From positions 310,001-374,000 of the forward strand of contig NZ_MPIY01000003.1 of NCBI RefSeq assembly GCF_001953355.1: DNA of 64,000 bases, in the 5' to 3' direction. The DNA is from Polynucleobacter sphagniphilus. GTDB taxonomy: Bacteria > Pseudomonadota > Gammaproteobacteria > Burkholderiales > Burkholderiaceae. The notes under the pieces are model-generated. The model saw only the letters and a list, made by a program, of their open reading frames with translations. It was not told the DNA's origin and searched no databases. Positions 46,213-62,157 of this stretch are shown here, piece by piece (within the stretch, counting starts at the first letter, position 1; every line of letters starts with the position of its first letter). The position numbers were made by a program, and so were the translations under genes.

Positions 46213-47328
46213 ATGATCCCGCTCAATTCTTCACCAATCCCTGCTACCAAACCATCCAAAGTCGTCATTGGGATGTCTGGAGGGGTTGATTCGTCAGTGG
46301 CTGCTTGGATGCTCAAGCAGCAAGGCTATGAAGTAATTGGCCTTTTTATGAAAAATTGGGAAGATGATGATAACGATGCGTACTGCTCGGCACGCCAAGA
46401 TTGGCTCGATGTGGTCTCCGTAGCTGATGTCATTGGTATTGATGTGGAGGCTGTGAACTTCGCCGAAGAGTACAAAGAGCGTGTTTTTGCTGATTTCTTG
46501 CGCGAATATGCCGCAGGACGCACCCCAAACCCGGATGTTTTGTGCAATGCTGAAATCAAATTCAAGGCCTTTTTAGACCATGCAATGAGCTTGGGTGCCG
46601 ATGCGATTGCTACCGGCCATTACGCCCGTGTGCGCCATTCAGAACAGGGTGTGCAGCTTTTGAAGGCGGTGGATGTCACCAAAGATCAAAGTTATTTTCT
46701 GCATCGACTAACCCAAAAGCAATTGGCTAATGTGTTGTTTCCTTTGGGGGAGATCCCAAAAACCGAGGTACGGGCCATTGCTGAGCAAATCGGCTTACAT
46801 AATGCGCGTAAAAAGGACTCCACTGGCATTTGTTTTATTGGCGAGCGACCTTTCCGAGAATTCCTCAACCGCTATTTGCCGCGTACCCCAGGTCCCATCA
46901 AGACCGCCGAAGGCAAAACCGTCGGTGAGCACATGGGCTTGGCATTCTTTACCCTAGGGCAAAGAAAGGGTATCGGTCTAGGCGGTAGCCAAGATGGCAA
47001 TGGTGATGCCTGGTATGTGGCTCGCAAAGATGTTGTTAATAACACCCTCTATGTGGCGCAAGGTCATGAGCATCCTTGGTTGCAAAGCCATGCGCTAGCG
47101 GCAATGGATGCCAGTTGGATTGCGGGAGCTCCGCCAGTCTCAGGACCCTACTCTGCTAAGACACGTTATCGTCAGGCGGATGCGGCATGCACCTTATCTG
47201 AGGGTGCTGATGGACCATTGAGTTTTCGGTTGGATTTCCCAGAAGCTCAATGGGCTGTTACTCCAGGTCAATCAGCAGTACTTTATAGCGGCGATGTTTG
47301 CTTAGGCGGTGGGATTATCTCCGCCTAA
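46213..47328 (+). CDS. mnmA: tRNA-specific 2-thiouridylase MnmA
   Basis: Adds sulfur at U34 of Lys, Glu and Gln tRNAs, using ATP and a sulfur relay. PP-loop SGGVDSS is at about 22-28; the catalytic cysteines are in NPDVLCN and STGICFIG. I chose ATG 46213 (371 residues); an upstream in-frame ATG at 46174 adds 13 unconserved residues and would lie ahead of the candidate -10 element TATATT (46189-46194). Neither start has a good ribosome-binding site. Confidence 0.94.
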   Translation: MIPLNSSPIPATKPSKVVIGMSGGVDSSVAAWMLKQQGYEVIGLFMKNWEDDDNDAYCSARQDWLDVVSVADVIGIDVEAVNFAEEYKERVFADFLREYAAGRTPNPDVLCNAEIKFKAFLDHAMSLGADAIATGHYARVRHSEQGVQLLKAVDVTKDQSYFLHRLTQKQLANVLFPLGEIPKTEVRAIAEQIGLHNARKKDSTGICFIGERPFREFLNRYLPRTPGPIKTAEGKTVGEHMGLAFFTLGQRKGIGLGGSQDGNGDAWYVARKDVVNNTLYVAQGHEHPWLQSHALAAMDASWIAGAPPVSGPYSAKTRYRQADAACTLSEGADGPLSFRLDFPEAQWAVTPGQSAVLYSGDVCLGGGIISA

Positions 47329-47347
47329 GCATGATTTTGCTTAATCT

Positions 47348-47962
47348 TTAAGCGGCAGGTGGGATGCTATCGATAAAAGATGAGCGCTGCATCAATTTTT
47401 GATAGAGCTGATCCAAATTGGGGTGTTGAGACTGCCATGCAATATGAGGGAAGCGGAACAGCAGATATCCCAAGGCGCAACCCACCGCAATATCGGCCAA
47501 GGTCATTTGATTGCCATGACACCATGGATTTTCACCCAATTGAGCGGCCATTTGGTTCAAAGCGGCTTGCACTTTGCCCATTTGGCGATCCATCCACATT
47601 TGACTCTGTTGTTCTGGTGGCCGCAAAGTGGCCTCTAAACGAGCCAAAATGCCTGCGTCCATAATGCCGTCAGCTAAAGCCTCCCAGGTTTTAACGGATG
47701 CGCGTTCACGGCCGTTATCAGGAATCAGCTTGCTCACAGGGCTCAAAGTGTCTGCGTACTCAGCAATGACTCTGGAGTCATAAATGACCTCGCCATCGTC
47801 TAAAACCAAGCAGGGCACTTTGCCCAGGGGGTTTGTGGCGTTAATTTGCGTATTGGCAGCCCACACATTATCCAAAACAAGGTCTACTTCAACCTTTTTT
47901 TCAGAGAAAACAATGCGTACTTTGCGTACATAGGGGCTGGTAAGGGATCCGATTAGTTTCAT
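47348..47962 (-). CDS. Glutathione S-transferase family protein
   Basis: Protein of 204 residues with an N-terminal thioredoxin-like GST domain (MKLIGSLTSPYVRKVRI, with the catalytic-type Ser near residue 9, the cis-proline in GKVPCLVLDDG and the EVIYDSRVIAEY glutathione site) and an all-helical C-terminal domain. Resembles YibF-type GSTs. Substrate unknown. Convergent with mnmA. Confidence 0.9.
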   Translation of the reverse strand: MKLIGSLTSPYVRKVRIVFSEKKVEVDLVLDNVWAANTQINATNPLGKVPCLVLDDGEVIYDSRVIAEYADTLSPVSKLIPDNGRERASVKTWEALADGIMDAGILARLEATLRPPEQQSQMWMDRQMGKVQAALNQMAAQLGENPWCHGNQMTLADIAVGCALGYLLFRFPHIAWQSQHPNLDQLYQKLMQRSSFIDSIPPAA

Positions 47963-47994
47963 AGGTGCTCAGTATAGCGATCTTAAGTCGCGGG

Positions 47995-48019
47995 GTTCTC
48001 AGTGAGAACGCATTAAAAT
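47995..48019 (+). promoter_or_regulatory. Candidate purB promoter with perfect 15-nt palindrome
   Basis: GTTCTCA-G-TGAGAAC (47995-48009) is a perfect inverted repeat immediately upstream of a -10-like TAAAAT (48014-48019), about 37 nt before the purB start. Position suits a repressor operator. It does not match the E. coli PurR box. Confidence 0.35.
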
Positions 48020-48022
48020 TGA

Positions 48023-50808
<2,786 letters not shown>

Positions 50809-50819
50809 TAGCGAAGCCC

Positions 50820-51794
50820 TTAAACTCGGGCTCCGAAGTTAGGATCCTCGTCACGGTTCTTATCTTCAGGCTTACGTTCACCCTTCACAAGATCTTCTCT
50901 AGTAACGCCTAGCCACATCGCTAGTGCTGCAGCCACGAAGACGGAGGAATAAATACCAAACAAAATACCAATGGTCAGTGCCAGTGCAAAGTAAAACAAT
51001 GTTGGGCCACCAAATACCAACATTGCCAACACCATCATCTCGGTACTGCCGTGGGTGATCATGGTACGGCTGATTGTACTGGTAATCGCATTATCAATAA
51101 TTTCACGGGTATTCATCTTGCGGTATTTGCGGAAGTTCTCGCGAATACGGTCAAAGATCACAACGGATTCGTTCACTGAGTAACCCAATACTGCTAACAC
51201 TGCTGCCAAGACTGAAAGAGAAAATTCCCACTGGAAGAAAGCAAAGAAACCCAAAATGATGACCACGTCATGCAAGTTCGCAATGATGCCGGCCAGCGCA
51301 AACTTCCACTCAAAACGGAAGGAGAGGTACAAGACAATACCAATAATCACAAAGATGAGGGCTTTGAGTCCATCCATCGCTAATTCTTGACCGACTTGAG
51401 GTCCTACAAATTCAACGCGCTGTAATTTGGCACCAGATGTTGAGGGATCGAGCGCCTTCATGACTGCAGCGCTTTGATCAGCCGATGAAATGAGTTTGCC
51501 TTGGGCATCTTTTTGCAAAGGCAGGCGAATCATCACATCACGTGAGCTGCCAAAGTTCTGAATCTGCGTATCGGCATAACCTAGCTTCTCGACATTGCCA
51601 CGAATCGCATCTAAAGGTGCCGCCTGTGGATAGCTCACCTCCATCACAGTACCGCCGGTAAATTCAATCGAGAGATGTAGGCCGTTATGCCAGAGGAAGA
51701 AGATGGCAGCTAAGAAAGTAATGAAAGAAATCGCATTGAGCACCAATGCATGGCGCATAAATGGAATATCTTTTTTGATTCTAAAAAATTCCAT
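50820..51794 (-). CDS. secF: Protein translocase subunit SecF
   Basis: Inner-membrane RND-like subunit (324 residues) that with SecD uses the proton gradient to pull proteins out of the Sec channel. Six membrane segments; N-terminal FTGGTVMEVSYP strand and the conserved VLGYSVNESVVIFDRIREN around 206-224. It follows secD by 3 nt. Convergent with waaA, 11 nt apart. Confidence 0.96.
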   Translation of the reverse strand: MEFFRIKKDIPFMRHALVLNAISFITFLAAIFFLWHNGLHLSIEFTGGTVMEVSYPQAAPLDAIRGNVEKLGYADTQIQNFGSSRDVMIRLPLQKDAQGKLISSADQSAAVMKALDPSTSGAKLQRVEFVGPQVGQELAMDGLKALIFVIIGIVLYLSFRFEWKFALAGIIANLHDVVIILGFFAFFQWEFSLSVLAAVLAVLGYSVNESVVIFDRIRENFRKYRKMNTREIIDNAITSTISRTMITHGSTEMMVLAMLVFGGPTLFYFALALTIGILFGIYSSVFVAAALAMWLGVTREDLVKGERKPEDKNRDEDPNFGARV

Positions 51795-51797
51795 GAC

Positions 51798-53657
51798 TTA
51801 TTTCTCCTGTGGGCGCCAAACTTGGCCGATAGCGAGTTTGTGAATCTTCTTGTGTCTGCCATACCAAAGATTGACAAGACCACGTGAGAAGAAGACGGCT
51901 GAGAACATCGAAGTGAGAATGCCTAAGCAATGCACGACCGCAAAGCCTTTAATCGGGCCAGAACCAAAAGCCAATAAGGCTAGACCAGCGATCAATGTGG
52001 TGACGTTTGAATCCAAGATGGTTGCCCAGGCCTTATCAAAACCAACAGCAATGGCAGTCTGAGGCGCAGCGCCATTACGGAGCTCTTCCCGAATACGCTC
52101 GTTAATTAAGACATTCGAGTCAATCGCCATTCCAAGTGCTAAGGCCATCGCCGCAATACCCGGCAGTGTCAAAGTAGCTTGCAGCATAGAGAGTACCGAA
52201 ATCAACAGCAGTAAGTTCACAGCTAAAGCGACTACCGAGAATGTGCCAAACAAGAGGTAATACATGATCATGAAGATGGCAATGGCTGTAAAGCCGATGA
52301 GTAATGACTTAAAGCCTTTTTCAATATTCTCAGCGCCTAGGCTTGGCCCAATCGTACGCTCTTCAATAATTTCCATTGGAGCTGCTAAAGAGCCTGCGCG
52401 CAATAGGAGGGCTAAGTCATTAGCACTCTCAGTAGTAGGCTGGCCCGTGATTTGGAACTTAGAGCCAAATTCGCCTTGAATGGTGGCAATCGTCAGCACT
52501 TCACCTTTGCCTTTTTCAAACAAAATCATGCCCATTGGCTTACCCATGTTTTCACGGGTCACTTCTTGCATCGTGCGACCGCTAGAGGCATCTAAGGTGA
52601 TATTGACAGCAGGGCGTTGATTTTGATCAAAGCCAGCACTGGCATCGGTAATACTTTCACCACTAAAAATCACTGACTTTTTGAATACGCCTAAACGATT
52701 TTCACCAAAGCGGAAAGTATCCATACCTGGGGGAGGTATTTCACCAACATTGATGGTTGACATGAGTGGGTCGGCAAGTCGTGATTCCAATGTAGCGGTA
52801 CGACCAATAATGTCCTTGGCGCGCGCAGTATCTTGAACACCCGGCAATTGCACTACGATGCGCTCTGCACCTTGCTGCTGGATCACGGGTTCTTTTACGG
52901 CAAGTTCATTGACACGCTTATTTAGAGTGATGATGTTTTGCTTTACTGCGTTATCTTGAATTTCTTTTAAGGCGGTTGGCTTGAACTCACCCTGCAGCTT
53001 GTATGAGCCACCTGCAGGTGTGATTGTCCAAATTAATTGTGGTTGGCTGCTGGTTAGTAAAAAGCGCGCTGCCTCAGCATCTTCAGTGCTACCAAACTGA
53101 ATGGTGATCGAGTCTACATTGCGATCAATCCCTTGGTGACGAATGGATTTGTCGCGTAACTGACTGCGAATATCACCAGCCAATGAGGTAATTTTCTTTT
53201 GTAATGCACCCTTCATGTCCACTTGCAATAAAAAGTAGACTCCACCGCGCAAGTCCAGGCCCAAGGGCATAGGCAGGGCATTGATTGAGCTTAGCCAGCC
53301 AGGGGTATTGGAGAGCAGGTTCAGTGCAACTGTGTAATTGGGGTCGTTTTGATCGACATTCAATTTCTGCTGCAACAGATCGCGTGCACGTAATTGTGTA
53401 TCGGTATTGTTAAAGCGAATCTTAATAGAACCTACATGACCGGTATTTTCAAAAAAGATACCGGTGCTGCTCATACTTTGATCAGCCAGAATCTTCTCAA
53501 CCCGAGCCTGAGTCGCCAAATCCACTTTGATCGTTGGTTTGGCCGATGAGACTTGAACCGCTGGAGCCTCGCCATAGAAATTCGGTAAGGAATACAGCGT
53601 TCCGATCAGTAATGCAACCAGAATAACTACATATTTCCAAAGAGGGTAGCGGTTCAT
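51798..53657 (-). CDS. secD: Protein translocase subunit SecD
   Basis: Large SecDF subunit (619 residues) with a first membrane segment (9-26), a large periplasmic region containing GLDLRGGVYFLLQVD (about 134-148) and five C-terminal membrane segments holding ALGMAIDSNVLINERIREE. Typical order yajC-secD-secF. Confidence 0.97.
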   Translation of the reverse strand: MNRYPLWKYVVILVALLIGTLYSLPNFYGEAPAVQVSSAKPTIKVDLATQARVEKILADQSMSSTGIFFENTGHVGSIKIRFNNTDTQLRARDLLQQKLNVDQNDPNYTVALNLLSNTPGWLSSINALPMPLGLDLRGGVYFLLQVDMKGALQKKITSLAGDIRSQLRDKSIRHQGIDRNVDSITIQFGSTEDAEAARFLLTSSQPQLIWTITPAGGSYKLQGEFKPTALKEIQDNAVKQNIITLNKRVNELAVKEPVIQQQGAERIVVQLPGVQDTARAKDIIGRTATLESRLADPLMSTINVGEIPPPGMDTFRFGENRLGVFKKSVIFSGESITDASAGFDQNQRPAVNITLDASSGRTMQEVTRENMGKPMGMILFEKGKGEVLTIATIQGEFGSKFQITGQPTTESANDLALLLRAGSLAAPMEIIEERTIGPSLGAENIEKGFKSLLIGFTAIAIFMIMYYLLFGTFSVVALAVNLLLLISVLSMLQATLTLPGIAAMALALGMAIDSNVLINERIREELRNGAAPQTAIAVGFDKAWATILDSNVTTLIAGLALLAFGSGPIKGFAVVHCLGILTSMFSAVFFSRGLVNLWYGRHKKIHKLAIGQVWRPQEK

Positions 53658-53682
53658 ATTGAGTTATTTCTAAGCAGATGTA

Positions 53683-54009
53683 TTAAGCAGACTTCAGGGT
53701 GCCCTTAGGCAATACTGTGGTGATCGCAGCTTTTTGCATTTGCACTTCTGTACCAGCAGCAATTTCAACTGTGACAAATTGATCTTTCAGTGCGCTTACT
53801 TTGCCAACGATGCCGCCAACGGTAACTACTTCGTCACCAACCGTTAAAGCCTCTAACATCGCTTTAGTTTCTTTTTGGCGACGCATTTGTGGGCGAATCA
53901 TGATGAAGTAAAGAACTGCAAACATCAAAATGAGGGGCAGGAAGCTCATCAAGTTATTTGAATCTGCGCCCGCAGCTGAAGCTTGGGCAAAAGCGTTACT
54001 AATCCACAT
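53683..54009 (-). CDS. yajC: Preprotein translocase subunit YajC
   Basis: Small single-span accessory protein (108 residues) of the SecDF complex: membrane segment about 21-40 (LMSFLPLILMFAVLYFIMIRPQ split by RP), then the conserved cytosolic GDEVVTVGGIVGKVSAL. A strong ribosome-binding site GGAGG lies just upstream. The 120-nt gap to tgt probably holds its own promoter. Confidence 0.96.
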   Translation of the reverse strand: MWISNAFAQASAAGADSNNLMSFLPLILMFAVLYFIMIRPQMRRQKETKAMLEALTVGDEVVTVGGIVGKVSALKDQFVTVEIAAGTEVQMQKAAITTVLPKGTLKSA

Positions 54010-54129
54010 AAAAACCTCCGTTAATTACCAATAAGAAACTGCGTTTGTTTTAGGGCTTAAAAGGAAAGCCGTAAACCCGCAATTCTAAACTGTATGGGGC
54101 TTTGGGGCGGATTTCAGGGGTAAATTGGC

Positions 54130-56330
<2,201 letters not shown>

Positions 56331-56360
56331 AGCATTACCATCAGGTATTGGATTTTAACG

Positions 56361-58436
56361 ATGACGACGAAGCGACTACCAACTACACTCCAAAAAATGG
56401 GTCTAGATACCCCTTTGGCGCTCGCTTTGCACTTGCCAGCCCGCTATGAGGATGAAACCGAGCTCTACACCGTAAAAGAGGCTTTGACTCGGGGAAGGTC
56501 GATTTCGGTGCAGACTCAGGGGGTGGTGATCCGTAATCAGGTCTTATTTCGACCTCGGCGGCAGCTTTTGGTCACGATTGAGGACGAGACTGCCAGCTTG
56601 CAGCTGCGTTTTCTCAACTTTTACCCCAGTCAGCAAAAACAAATGGCAGTTGGCGCCCATATTCGTGTGCGTGGCGAGGTGCGTGAGGGCTTTCAGGGTG
56701 CTGAGATGGTGCACCCAACGGTGCGCTCGGTGGTTCCTGATGCCGCTTTGCCAACGAGTCTGACACCCGTTTATCCAGCCAGCGCTGGAATTTCGCAAAC
56801 AGTGATTCGCAAAGCAGTCAAACAGGCCTTGCGTGATCCCGGTATTCAAGAGCATTTGGCTGAGTTTTTGCCAAAACCACTCATGGCAGCACTTTTACCA
56901 ACCCAAGATTGGCCACCATTGCAAAGCGCTATTGCTTATTTGCATGAGCCGCCAGCAGATGCTGATACGCAAGCTCTATTAGAGCGTACTCATCCCGCTT
57001 GGCGCCGGGTGCAATTTGAAGAATTGCTCGCCCAGCAAATTTCACTCAAGCGCGCACATCGTATTCGTCGAGAAAGGCGTGCTCCTTCATTTCAAGTCTT
57101 GACTGCAGCCAATAATGGCGTGGGTATTGAGGCTGGCTTGATCAAAGTCTTGCCGTTTAAATTAACTGGTGCACAGCAGCGGGTGTGGTCTGAAATCAGT
57201 GATGATGTATCCCAGACCTTCCCAATGAATCGCTTGCTCCAAGGGGATGTGGGTAGCGGTAAGACGGTTATTGCAGCCCTTGCAGCTGCGCGCGCCATGG
57301 ATCATAGTTACCAAGCCGCCATCATGGCGCCTACCGAGATTCTGGCAGAACAGCACTACCTCAAAATGAAGGAGTGGTTTGAGCCTTTGGGTGTGAATGT
57401 GGCATGGTTATCAGGTAGTCTCAAGGCGAAGGAAAAAAAGCTTACACAAGCGGCGATTGAAAGCGGACAAGCGCAACTAATTATTGGTACGCATGCTTTG
57501 ATTCAAGAAAGCGTTAGTTTTGCCAAATTGGGATTGGCAGTGATTGATGAGCAACATCGTTTTGGCGTCAAGCAACGTTTAGAAATTACGCAACGGGTCG
57601 GCTCGGAGTTATTTTATTGTCACCAGCTGATGATGACGGCTACCCCAATACCGCGTACTTTGGCAATGACTTACTATGCCGACCTCGATGTATCGGTAAT
57701 TGATGAATTGCCCCCTGGCCGCAAACCGATTGCTACCAAAGTGGTTAAAGCTTCTCGTCGTGATGAGGTGATTAGTGGCTTGCACTCTTGGCTCGGTAAA
57801 GGTCTGCAAGCCTATTGGGTTTGCCCCTTGATTGAAGAATCTGAAGCTCTGCAATTGCAAACGGCAATGGAGAGCTTTGAGCAGCTAACCCACGCTCTGC
57901 CAAACTTTAAAGTAGGCTTAGTTCATGGTCGCTTAAAGAGTGAAGAAAAAGCGGCAGTGATGGCCGCATTCAAAGCAAATGAGATCCAATTGTTAGTAGC
58001 CACGACGGTGATTGAGGTGGGAGTAGATGTACCTAATGCCGCTCTGATGGTCATTGAGCATGCAGAGCGCTTTGGCTACGCGCAGATCCATCAATTAAGG
58101 GGGCGAGTAGGGCGTGGGTCGGCTGATTCAGTATGTATTTTGATGTATGCCGAACCACTCTCTTTGGCTGCTAAAGAACGTTTGCAGACCTTACGTGAAA
58201 CCTCAGATGGATTTGTCATTGCAGAGCGTGATTTATCTTTGCGTGGACCTGGCGAATTACTAGGGGCCAAGCAATCGGGCGATGCCATGTTGCGCTTTGT
58301 AGATCTACAACGTGATGCTTGGCTCATTGAGCTGGCGCAGCAAGCGGCCGATCGCCTCTTGGCGGATCATCTGGATTTAGTAGAGCGCCATTTAGAGCGC
58401 TGGCTAGGATCTCGCGCCGAGTTTCTAAAGGCTTGA
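56361..58436 (+). CDS. recG: ATP-dependent DNA helicase RecG
   Basis: Branch-migrating helicase (691 residues) that processes stalled forks and Holliday junctions. The wedge/OB domain covers about 45-150; Walker [11 protein letters not shown] is near 293-302, the DEQH box follows in VIDEQHRFG, and motif VI in [10 protein letters not shown]. The open frame extends to 56292 inside queA, but ATG 56361 gives the usual start. Confidence 0.96.
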   Translation: MTTKRLPTTLQKMGLDTPLALALHLPARYEDETELYTVKEALTRGRSISVQTQGVVIRNQVLFRPRRQLLVTIEDETASLQLRFLNFYPSQQKQMAVGAHIRVRGEVREGFQGAEMVHPTVRSVVPDAALPTSLTPVYPASAGISQTVIRKAVKQALRDPGIQEHLAEFLPKPLMAALLPTQDWPPLQSAIAYLHEPPADADTQALLERTHPAWRRVQFEELLAQQISLKRAHRIRRERRAPSFQVLTAANNGVGIEAGLIKVLPFKLTGAQQRVWSEISDDVSQTFPMNRLLQGDVGSGKTVIAALAAARAMDHSYQAAIMAPTEILAEQHYLKMKEWFEPLGVNVAWLSGSLKAKEKKLTQAAIESGQAQLIIGTHALIQESVSFAKLGLAVIDEQHRFGVKQRLEITQRVGSELFYCHQLMMTATPIPRTLAMTYYADLDVSVIDELPPGRKPIATKVVKASRRDEVISGLHSWLGKGLQAYWVCPLIEESEALQLQTAMESFEQLTHALPNFKVGLVHGRLKSEEKAAVMAAFKANEIQLLVATTVIEVGVDVPNAALMVIEHAERFGYAQIHQLRGRVGRGSADSVCILMYAEPLSLAAKERLQTLRETSDGFVIAERDLSLRGPGELLGAKQSGDAMLRFVDLQRDAWLIELAQQAADRLLADHLDLVERHLERWLGSRAEFLKA

Positions 58437-58446
58437 TAATGAGAAT

Positions 58447-59304
58447 ATGCGCGCTCGTTTAATTGCTTACGCTTACCTGATTCGCTTGGATAAACCCATC
58501 GGCACCCTGTTGCTATTGTGGCCAACCTTATGGGCACTGTGGTTGGCGAGTGGTGGCGCGCCTCCATTACACATCTTGCTGATATTTGTAGTGGGAACCT
58601 TTCTGATGCGCAGTAGTGGTTGTGCGATCAACGACTATGCTGATCGTGATTTTGATCGATATGTGCAACGTACGAAAGACCGACCTATCACCAGCGGCAA
58701 GATCTCTGGCAAAGAAGCGGTGGCAATAGCAGCCCTTCTAGCAATCCTTGCCTTCCTATTAATCTGGCCCCTCAATGCGCTCACAAAAGAACTGTCTGTT
58801 CTTGCTTTGTTGGTTGCCGTGCTCTATCCCTTTACCAAGCGCTTCTTTGCAATTCCTCAAGCTATTCTTGGTATCGCGTTTGGCTTTGGTATTCCGATGG
58901 CCTATGCCGCGGTGCAGGATGCTGTACCTGTGGAGGCATGGATTTTGTTGATCGGCAATGTCTTTTGGGCGATTGCGTATGACACGGCTTACGCCATGGT
59001 AGATCGGGATGATGATCTTCTTTTGGGCTTACGGACCTCGGCAATTACTTTTGGAAAATTTGATGTGCTGGCAATTGCAGTAAGTTATGCAATTTTGCTA
59101 TTGAGCCAGATTTGGGTAGCGCAGATAGCACATCTGGGTCCGATTTTTTGGCTGGGATGGATTGGCGCATTACTGTGCGCCACCTACCATTTAAAACTCG
59201 CTGCTACGCGGCGCAGAGAAGAGTGCTTTAAAGCATTTCGTCATAACAACTGGTTAGGCGGATTTCTATTTCTAGGAATAGCGCTAGGTTTAGCTTTTCC
59301 CTAA
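58447..59304 (+). CDS. ubiA: 4-hydroxybenzoate polyprenyltransferase
   Basis: Membrane prenyltransferase (285 residues) of ubiquinone synthesis. Eight or nine hydrophobic segments; the two Mg-diphosphate Asp motifs are NDYADRDFD (about 60-68) and [32 protein letters not shown] near the start is family-typical. 10 nt after recG; its end overlaps proC by 15 nt in convergent orientation. Confidence 0.96.
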   Translation: MRARLIAYAYLIRLDKPIGTLLLLWPTLWALWLASGGAPPLHILLIFVVGTFLMRSSGCAINDYADRDFDRYVQRTKDRPITSGKISGKEAVAIAALLAILAFLLIWPLNALTKELSVLALLVAVLYPFTKRFFAIPQAILGIAFGFGIPMAYAAVQDAVPVEAWILLIGNVFWAIAYDTAYAMVDRDDDLLLGLRTSAITFGKFDVLAIAVSYAILLLSQIWVAQIAHLGPIFWLGWIGALLCATYHLKLAATRRREECFKAFRHNNWLGGFLFLGIALGLAFP

Positions 59305-60150
59305 CTCATCACCCATTGCTTTGCCGCGCTGACTAGCTGCATTAATCGCTTTTTCTAAAATGTCATGCCAGCCATGGTCTTTCATGACCTCTAGTGCAGC
59401 AGCAGTAGTGCCGCCTTTGGAGGTGACGCGCTCGCGCAATACCCCAGCATGCTCATCCGAGTTATGCGCCAACTGGGTAGCGCCTTCCAAAGTGGCATAG
59501 GCTAGTTTACGTGCCGTTGCCGCATCTAAACCCAGCTTTTCTCCACTAGATTGCATCGCTTCCAAGAAAGCAAATACATACGCTGGCCCACTACCAGAAA
59601 CTGCTGTTACGGCATCCATGAGCTTTTCTTCTGCAACCCACACTGCTTGACCTACTGCATTGCAAATAGTTTGCGCTACATCACGATCAGCTTGATTAAC
59701 TGCAGCATCTGCAAATAAGCCGGTAATACCTTTGCCGATCAGCGCAGGTGTATTGGGCATTGCTCGTACGCAACGCTCGTGATCCAACCAACGGCTCATG
59801 TCTTTAATCCGAATTCCGGCTGCAATACTGAGAATCAGTGGGCCGGGAGCAGAGGCATGCTTGAGTTTGGCACTTAAGCCTTTGGCAACCACGTTGAAAT
59901 CCTGTGGCTTGATCGCCATCACAACGACATTGTTCTTAGAAAAATCAAAAGCAATTTGATCTAACGCGCCAATCACTTGAACGCCATAATCCTGATGCAA
60001 CCCTAAGGCCGTACTTGCATTGGCCTCCACTACGCTCAATTGATTAGCCTCAAAGCCACTGGCAAGTAAGCCGCTGATCAATGCTCGACCCATATTGCCG
60101 CCACCAATGAAGGTGATGTGGGTATTTAAATTCTTTTTTAGTGTGTTCAT
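59290..60150 (-). CDS. proC: Pyrroline-5-carboxylate reductase
   Basis: Final enzyme of proline synthesis (286 residues), reducing P5C with NADPH. Rossmann start [17 protein letters not shown] at about 12-28 and signature motif YVFAFLEAM with the C-terminal substrate loop [15 protein letters not shown]. Its start overlaps the upstream PLP-protein gene by 4 nt, a pairing (yggS-proC) found in many bacteria. Confidence 0.96.
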   Translation of the reverse strand: MNTLKKNLNTHITFIGGGNMGRALISGLLASGFEANQLSVVEANASTALGLHQDYGVQVIGALDQIAFDFSKNNVVVMAIKPQDFNVVAKGLSAKLKHASAPGPLILSIAAGIRIKDMSRWLDHERCVRAMPNTPALIGKGITGLFADAAVNQADRDVAQTICNAVGQAVWVAEEKLMDAVTAVSGSGPAYVFAFLEAMQSSGEKLGLDAATARKLAYATLEGATQLAHNSDEHAGVLRERVTSKGGTTAAALEVMKDHGWHDILEKAINAASQRGKAMGDELGKS

Positions 60151-60872
60151 GGGCTTATCTTAGCGCGCTTACCAAATATAGCGCTACCTATTCTGACGAT
60201 GGTACTGCCCTCTGTAATAGCTGCCTCCATATCATCTGACATCCCCATAGAGAGGGTGTCAAAGAATTGATAGCCACTAACGTTGAGGTGCTTATCTTTG
60301 ATTTGCTTAAAGCAATCATGCACTTGCTTAAAGGAGTTTCTTTGTTCTTGCGGATCCTGGCTTGGCGCTGGGATAGCCATCAGGCCTCGCAAGGTGAGAT
60401 TGGGTAATTGCGCTACGGCATCACATAGGGATTCTGTTTCAGAAAGACTGAGGCCGCTCTTGCTGTCCTCAGCGCTCACATTTACTTGGATGCAAATCTG
60501 AAGAGCATCTAGCTCGGGATATTCGCCGCGTTGAACCGATAGTCGCTCGGCGATTTTCAGGCGATCGACACTATGTACCCAATCAAAATGCTGTGCTACT
60601 TCTTTAGTTTTATTGCTCTGTAGTGGGCCGATGAAATGCCATTGCAACCAAGGGCGCAATTTAGCCAATTGCCCCATCTTTTCCACGGCCTCTTGCACAT
60701 AGTTTTCACCAAAAGCCGTTTGTCCTGCGTGCATCGCCTCTTCAATCGCACGGGCTGGAAAGGTTTTGCTTACTGCCAGTAATTGAATATCCTCAGGCTC
60801 ACGATGCGCAGCTAGCGCCGCTAACTCGATCCTTTGCTTGATGAGTATGAGGTTGCTAACAATTTGACTCAT
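60147..60872 (-). CDS. yggS: YggS-family pyridoxal-phosphate homeostasis protein
   Basis: PLP-binding TIM-barrel protein (241 residues) of the PLPBP family that buffers vitamin B6 and affects amino-acid pools. The PLP lysine is in LLAVSKTFPARAI (about residue 36), with FGENYVQEA, WHFIGPLQSNK and LSMGMSDDMEAAI as family blocks. Overlaps glcF and proC by 4 nt each. Confidence 0.95.
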   Translation of the reverse strand: MSQIVSNLILIKQRIELAALAAHREPEDIQLLAVSKTFPARAIEEAMHAGQTAFGENYVQEAVEKMGQLAKLRPWLQWHFIGPLQSNKTKEVAQHFDWVHSVDRLKIAERLSVQRGEYPELDALQICIQVNVSAEDSKSGLSLSETESLCDAVAQLPNLTLRGLMAIPAPSQDPQEQRNSFKQVHDCFKQIKDKHLNVSGYQFFDTLSMGMSDDMEAAITEGSTIVRIGSAIFGKRAKISP

Positions 60873-62149
60873 TGTTTAATGGTTTGCTTTTGCGAAATCA
60901 ATTGATCAATGATTTCAATCCAATGGAGTACTGGCTTGCCATCTTGTTGTAAGTGGGTGATACAGCCAATGTTTCCAGAGACAATGACATCGGCACCAGA
61001 TTCTTCACAAGCGGCATGTAAATGAGTCAATTTTTGTTGGCGCAATTGCTCTGATAGTTCAGGCTGGGTAATGGAGTAGGTGCCAGCGGAGCCGCAGCAC
61101 AGATGGCTGTCAGTGCATAGTTTTACGCCTATACCGATACTACTTAGCACCCCTTCGACTTTTCCGCGAATTTGTTGGCCATGCTGCAAGGTGCAAGGGG
61201 GGTGATATACCACTCCTGTCTTGGGTTCAGTGCCAATTAAGGCAATCAATTCATTCTGCAGGGCTGGCAGAATTTCTGAAATATCTTTACTGAGTTCCGA
61301 GATTCTTTTTGCTTTATGGGCATACGCAGCATCATTGGCAAGGAGGTGGCCATAATCTTTGGTCATTACTCCGCAACCCGAGGCGGTGACCACAATTGCT
61401 TCAACACCGCTTTCTATTAAAGGCCACCAGGCATCAATATTTTGCTTGGCATTAGCTAAGCCACCGGCTTGATCATTTAAGTGGTATTTCAAGGCACCGC
61501 AACAGGTGGCATTGGATGCGCTGATGAGTTGTATCTTCAGGGCATCCATCACACGTGCTGTAGCTGAATTAATATTCGGCAGCATGCCTGGCTGAACGCA
61601 ACCCTCGAGTAATAGCATTTTGCGCACATGCTCGGTGTGAGGGCGCGCATAAGGATCGGTTGATTTTGCTAGTACCGCATTTTTAACCAATGGGATCTTG
61701 CGCTGGATGCTGTTTGGCATAAGCGGACGCACAAAGCGACCCAAAGTCATTGCTGTATTAAAGAGAGTGGGATTGGTTAAGCCATTTTTTAGTGCCCAGC
61801 GCGTAATGCGTGAACCGATTGGTCGGGCTGGGGTATTTTCTTCAGCCCATTTGCGCCCAATATCAACTAAGTTGCCATATTGCACACCACTTGGGCAGGT
61901 GCTTTCACAGTTGCGGCAAGTTAAGCAGCGGTCTAAGTGAAGACGGGTCTTTTCCGTGGGCGCCTGGCCCTCAGCCATTTGCTTGATGAGATAAATGCGG
62001 CCGCGCGGGCCATCGAGCTCATCACCAAGCAGTTGGTATGTGGGGCAGGTTGCTGTGCAGAAGCCGCAGTGGACGCATTTACCAAGAATGCGTGCTGCCT
62101 CTATACCTTCTGGCGTATTGGCAAATTGTGGAGCGAGTTGAGTTTGCAT
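60869..62149 (-). CDS. glcF: Glycolate oxidase iron-sulfur subunit
   Basis: Iron-sulfur subunit (426 residues) of glycolate dehydrogenase. Two 4Fe-4S motifs: CVHCGFCTATCPTY (21-34) and CLTCRNCESTCPSG (about 75-88); then two CCG domains (LLEGCVQPG/NATCCGALKYH and VYHPPCTLQHG/HLCCGSAGTY). Works with glcD and glcE upstream to oxidise glycolate from phytoplankton exudate or metabolism. Confidence 0.95.
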   Translation of the reverse strand: MQTQLAPQFANTPEGIEAARILGKCVHCGFCTATCPTYQLLGDELDGPRGRIYLIKQMAEGQAPTEKTRLHLDRCLTCRNCESTCPSGVQYGNLVDIGRKWAEENTPARPIGSRITRWALKNGLTNPTLFNTAMTLGRFVRPLMPNSIQRKIPLVKNAVLAKSTDPYARPHTEHVRKMLLLEGCVQPGMLPNINSATARVMDALKIQLISASNATCCGALKYHLNDQAGGLANAKQNIDAWWPLIESGVEAIVVTASGCGVMTKDYGHLLANDAAYAHKAKRISELSKDISEILPALQNELIALIGTEPKTGVVYHPPCTLQHGQQIRGKVEGVLSSIGIGVKLCTDSHLCCGSAGTYSITQPELSEQLRQQKLTHLHAACEESGADVIVSGNIGCITHLQQDGKPVLHWIEIIDQLISQKQTIKQ

Positions 62150-62157
62150 ATAAAAAC

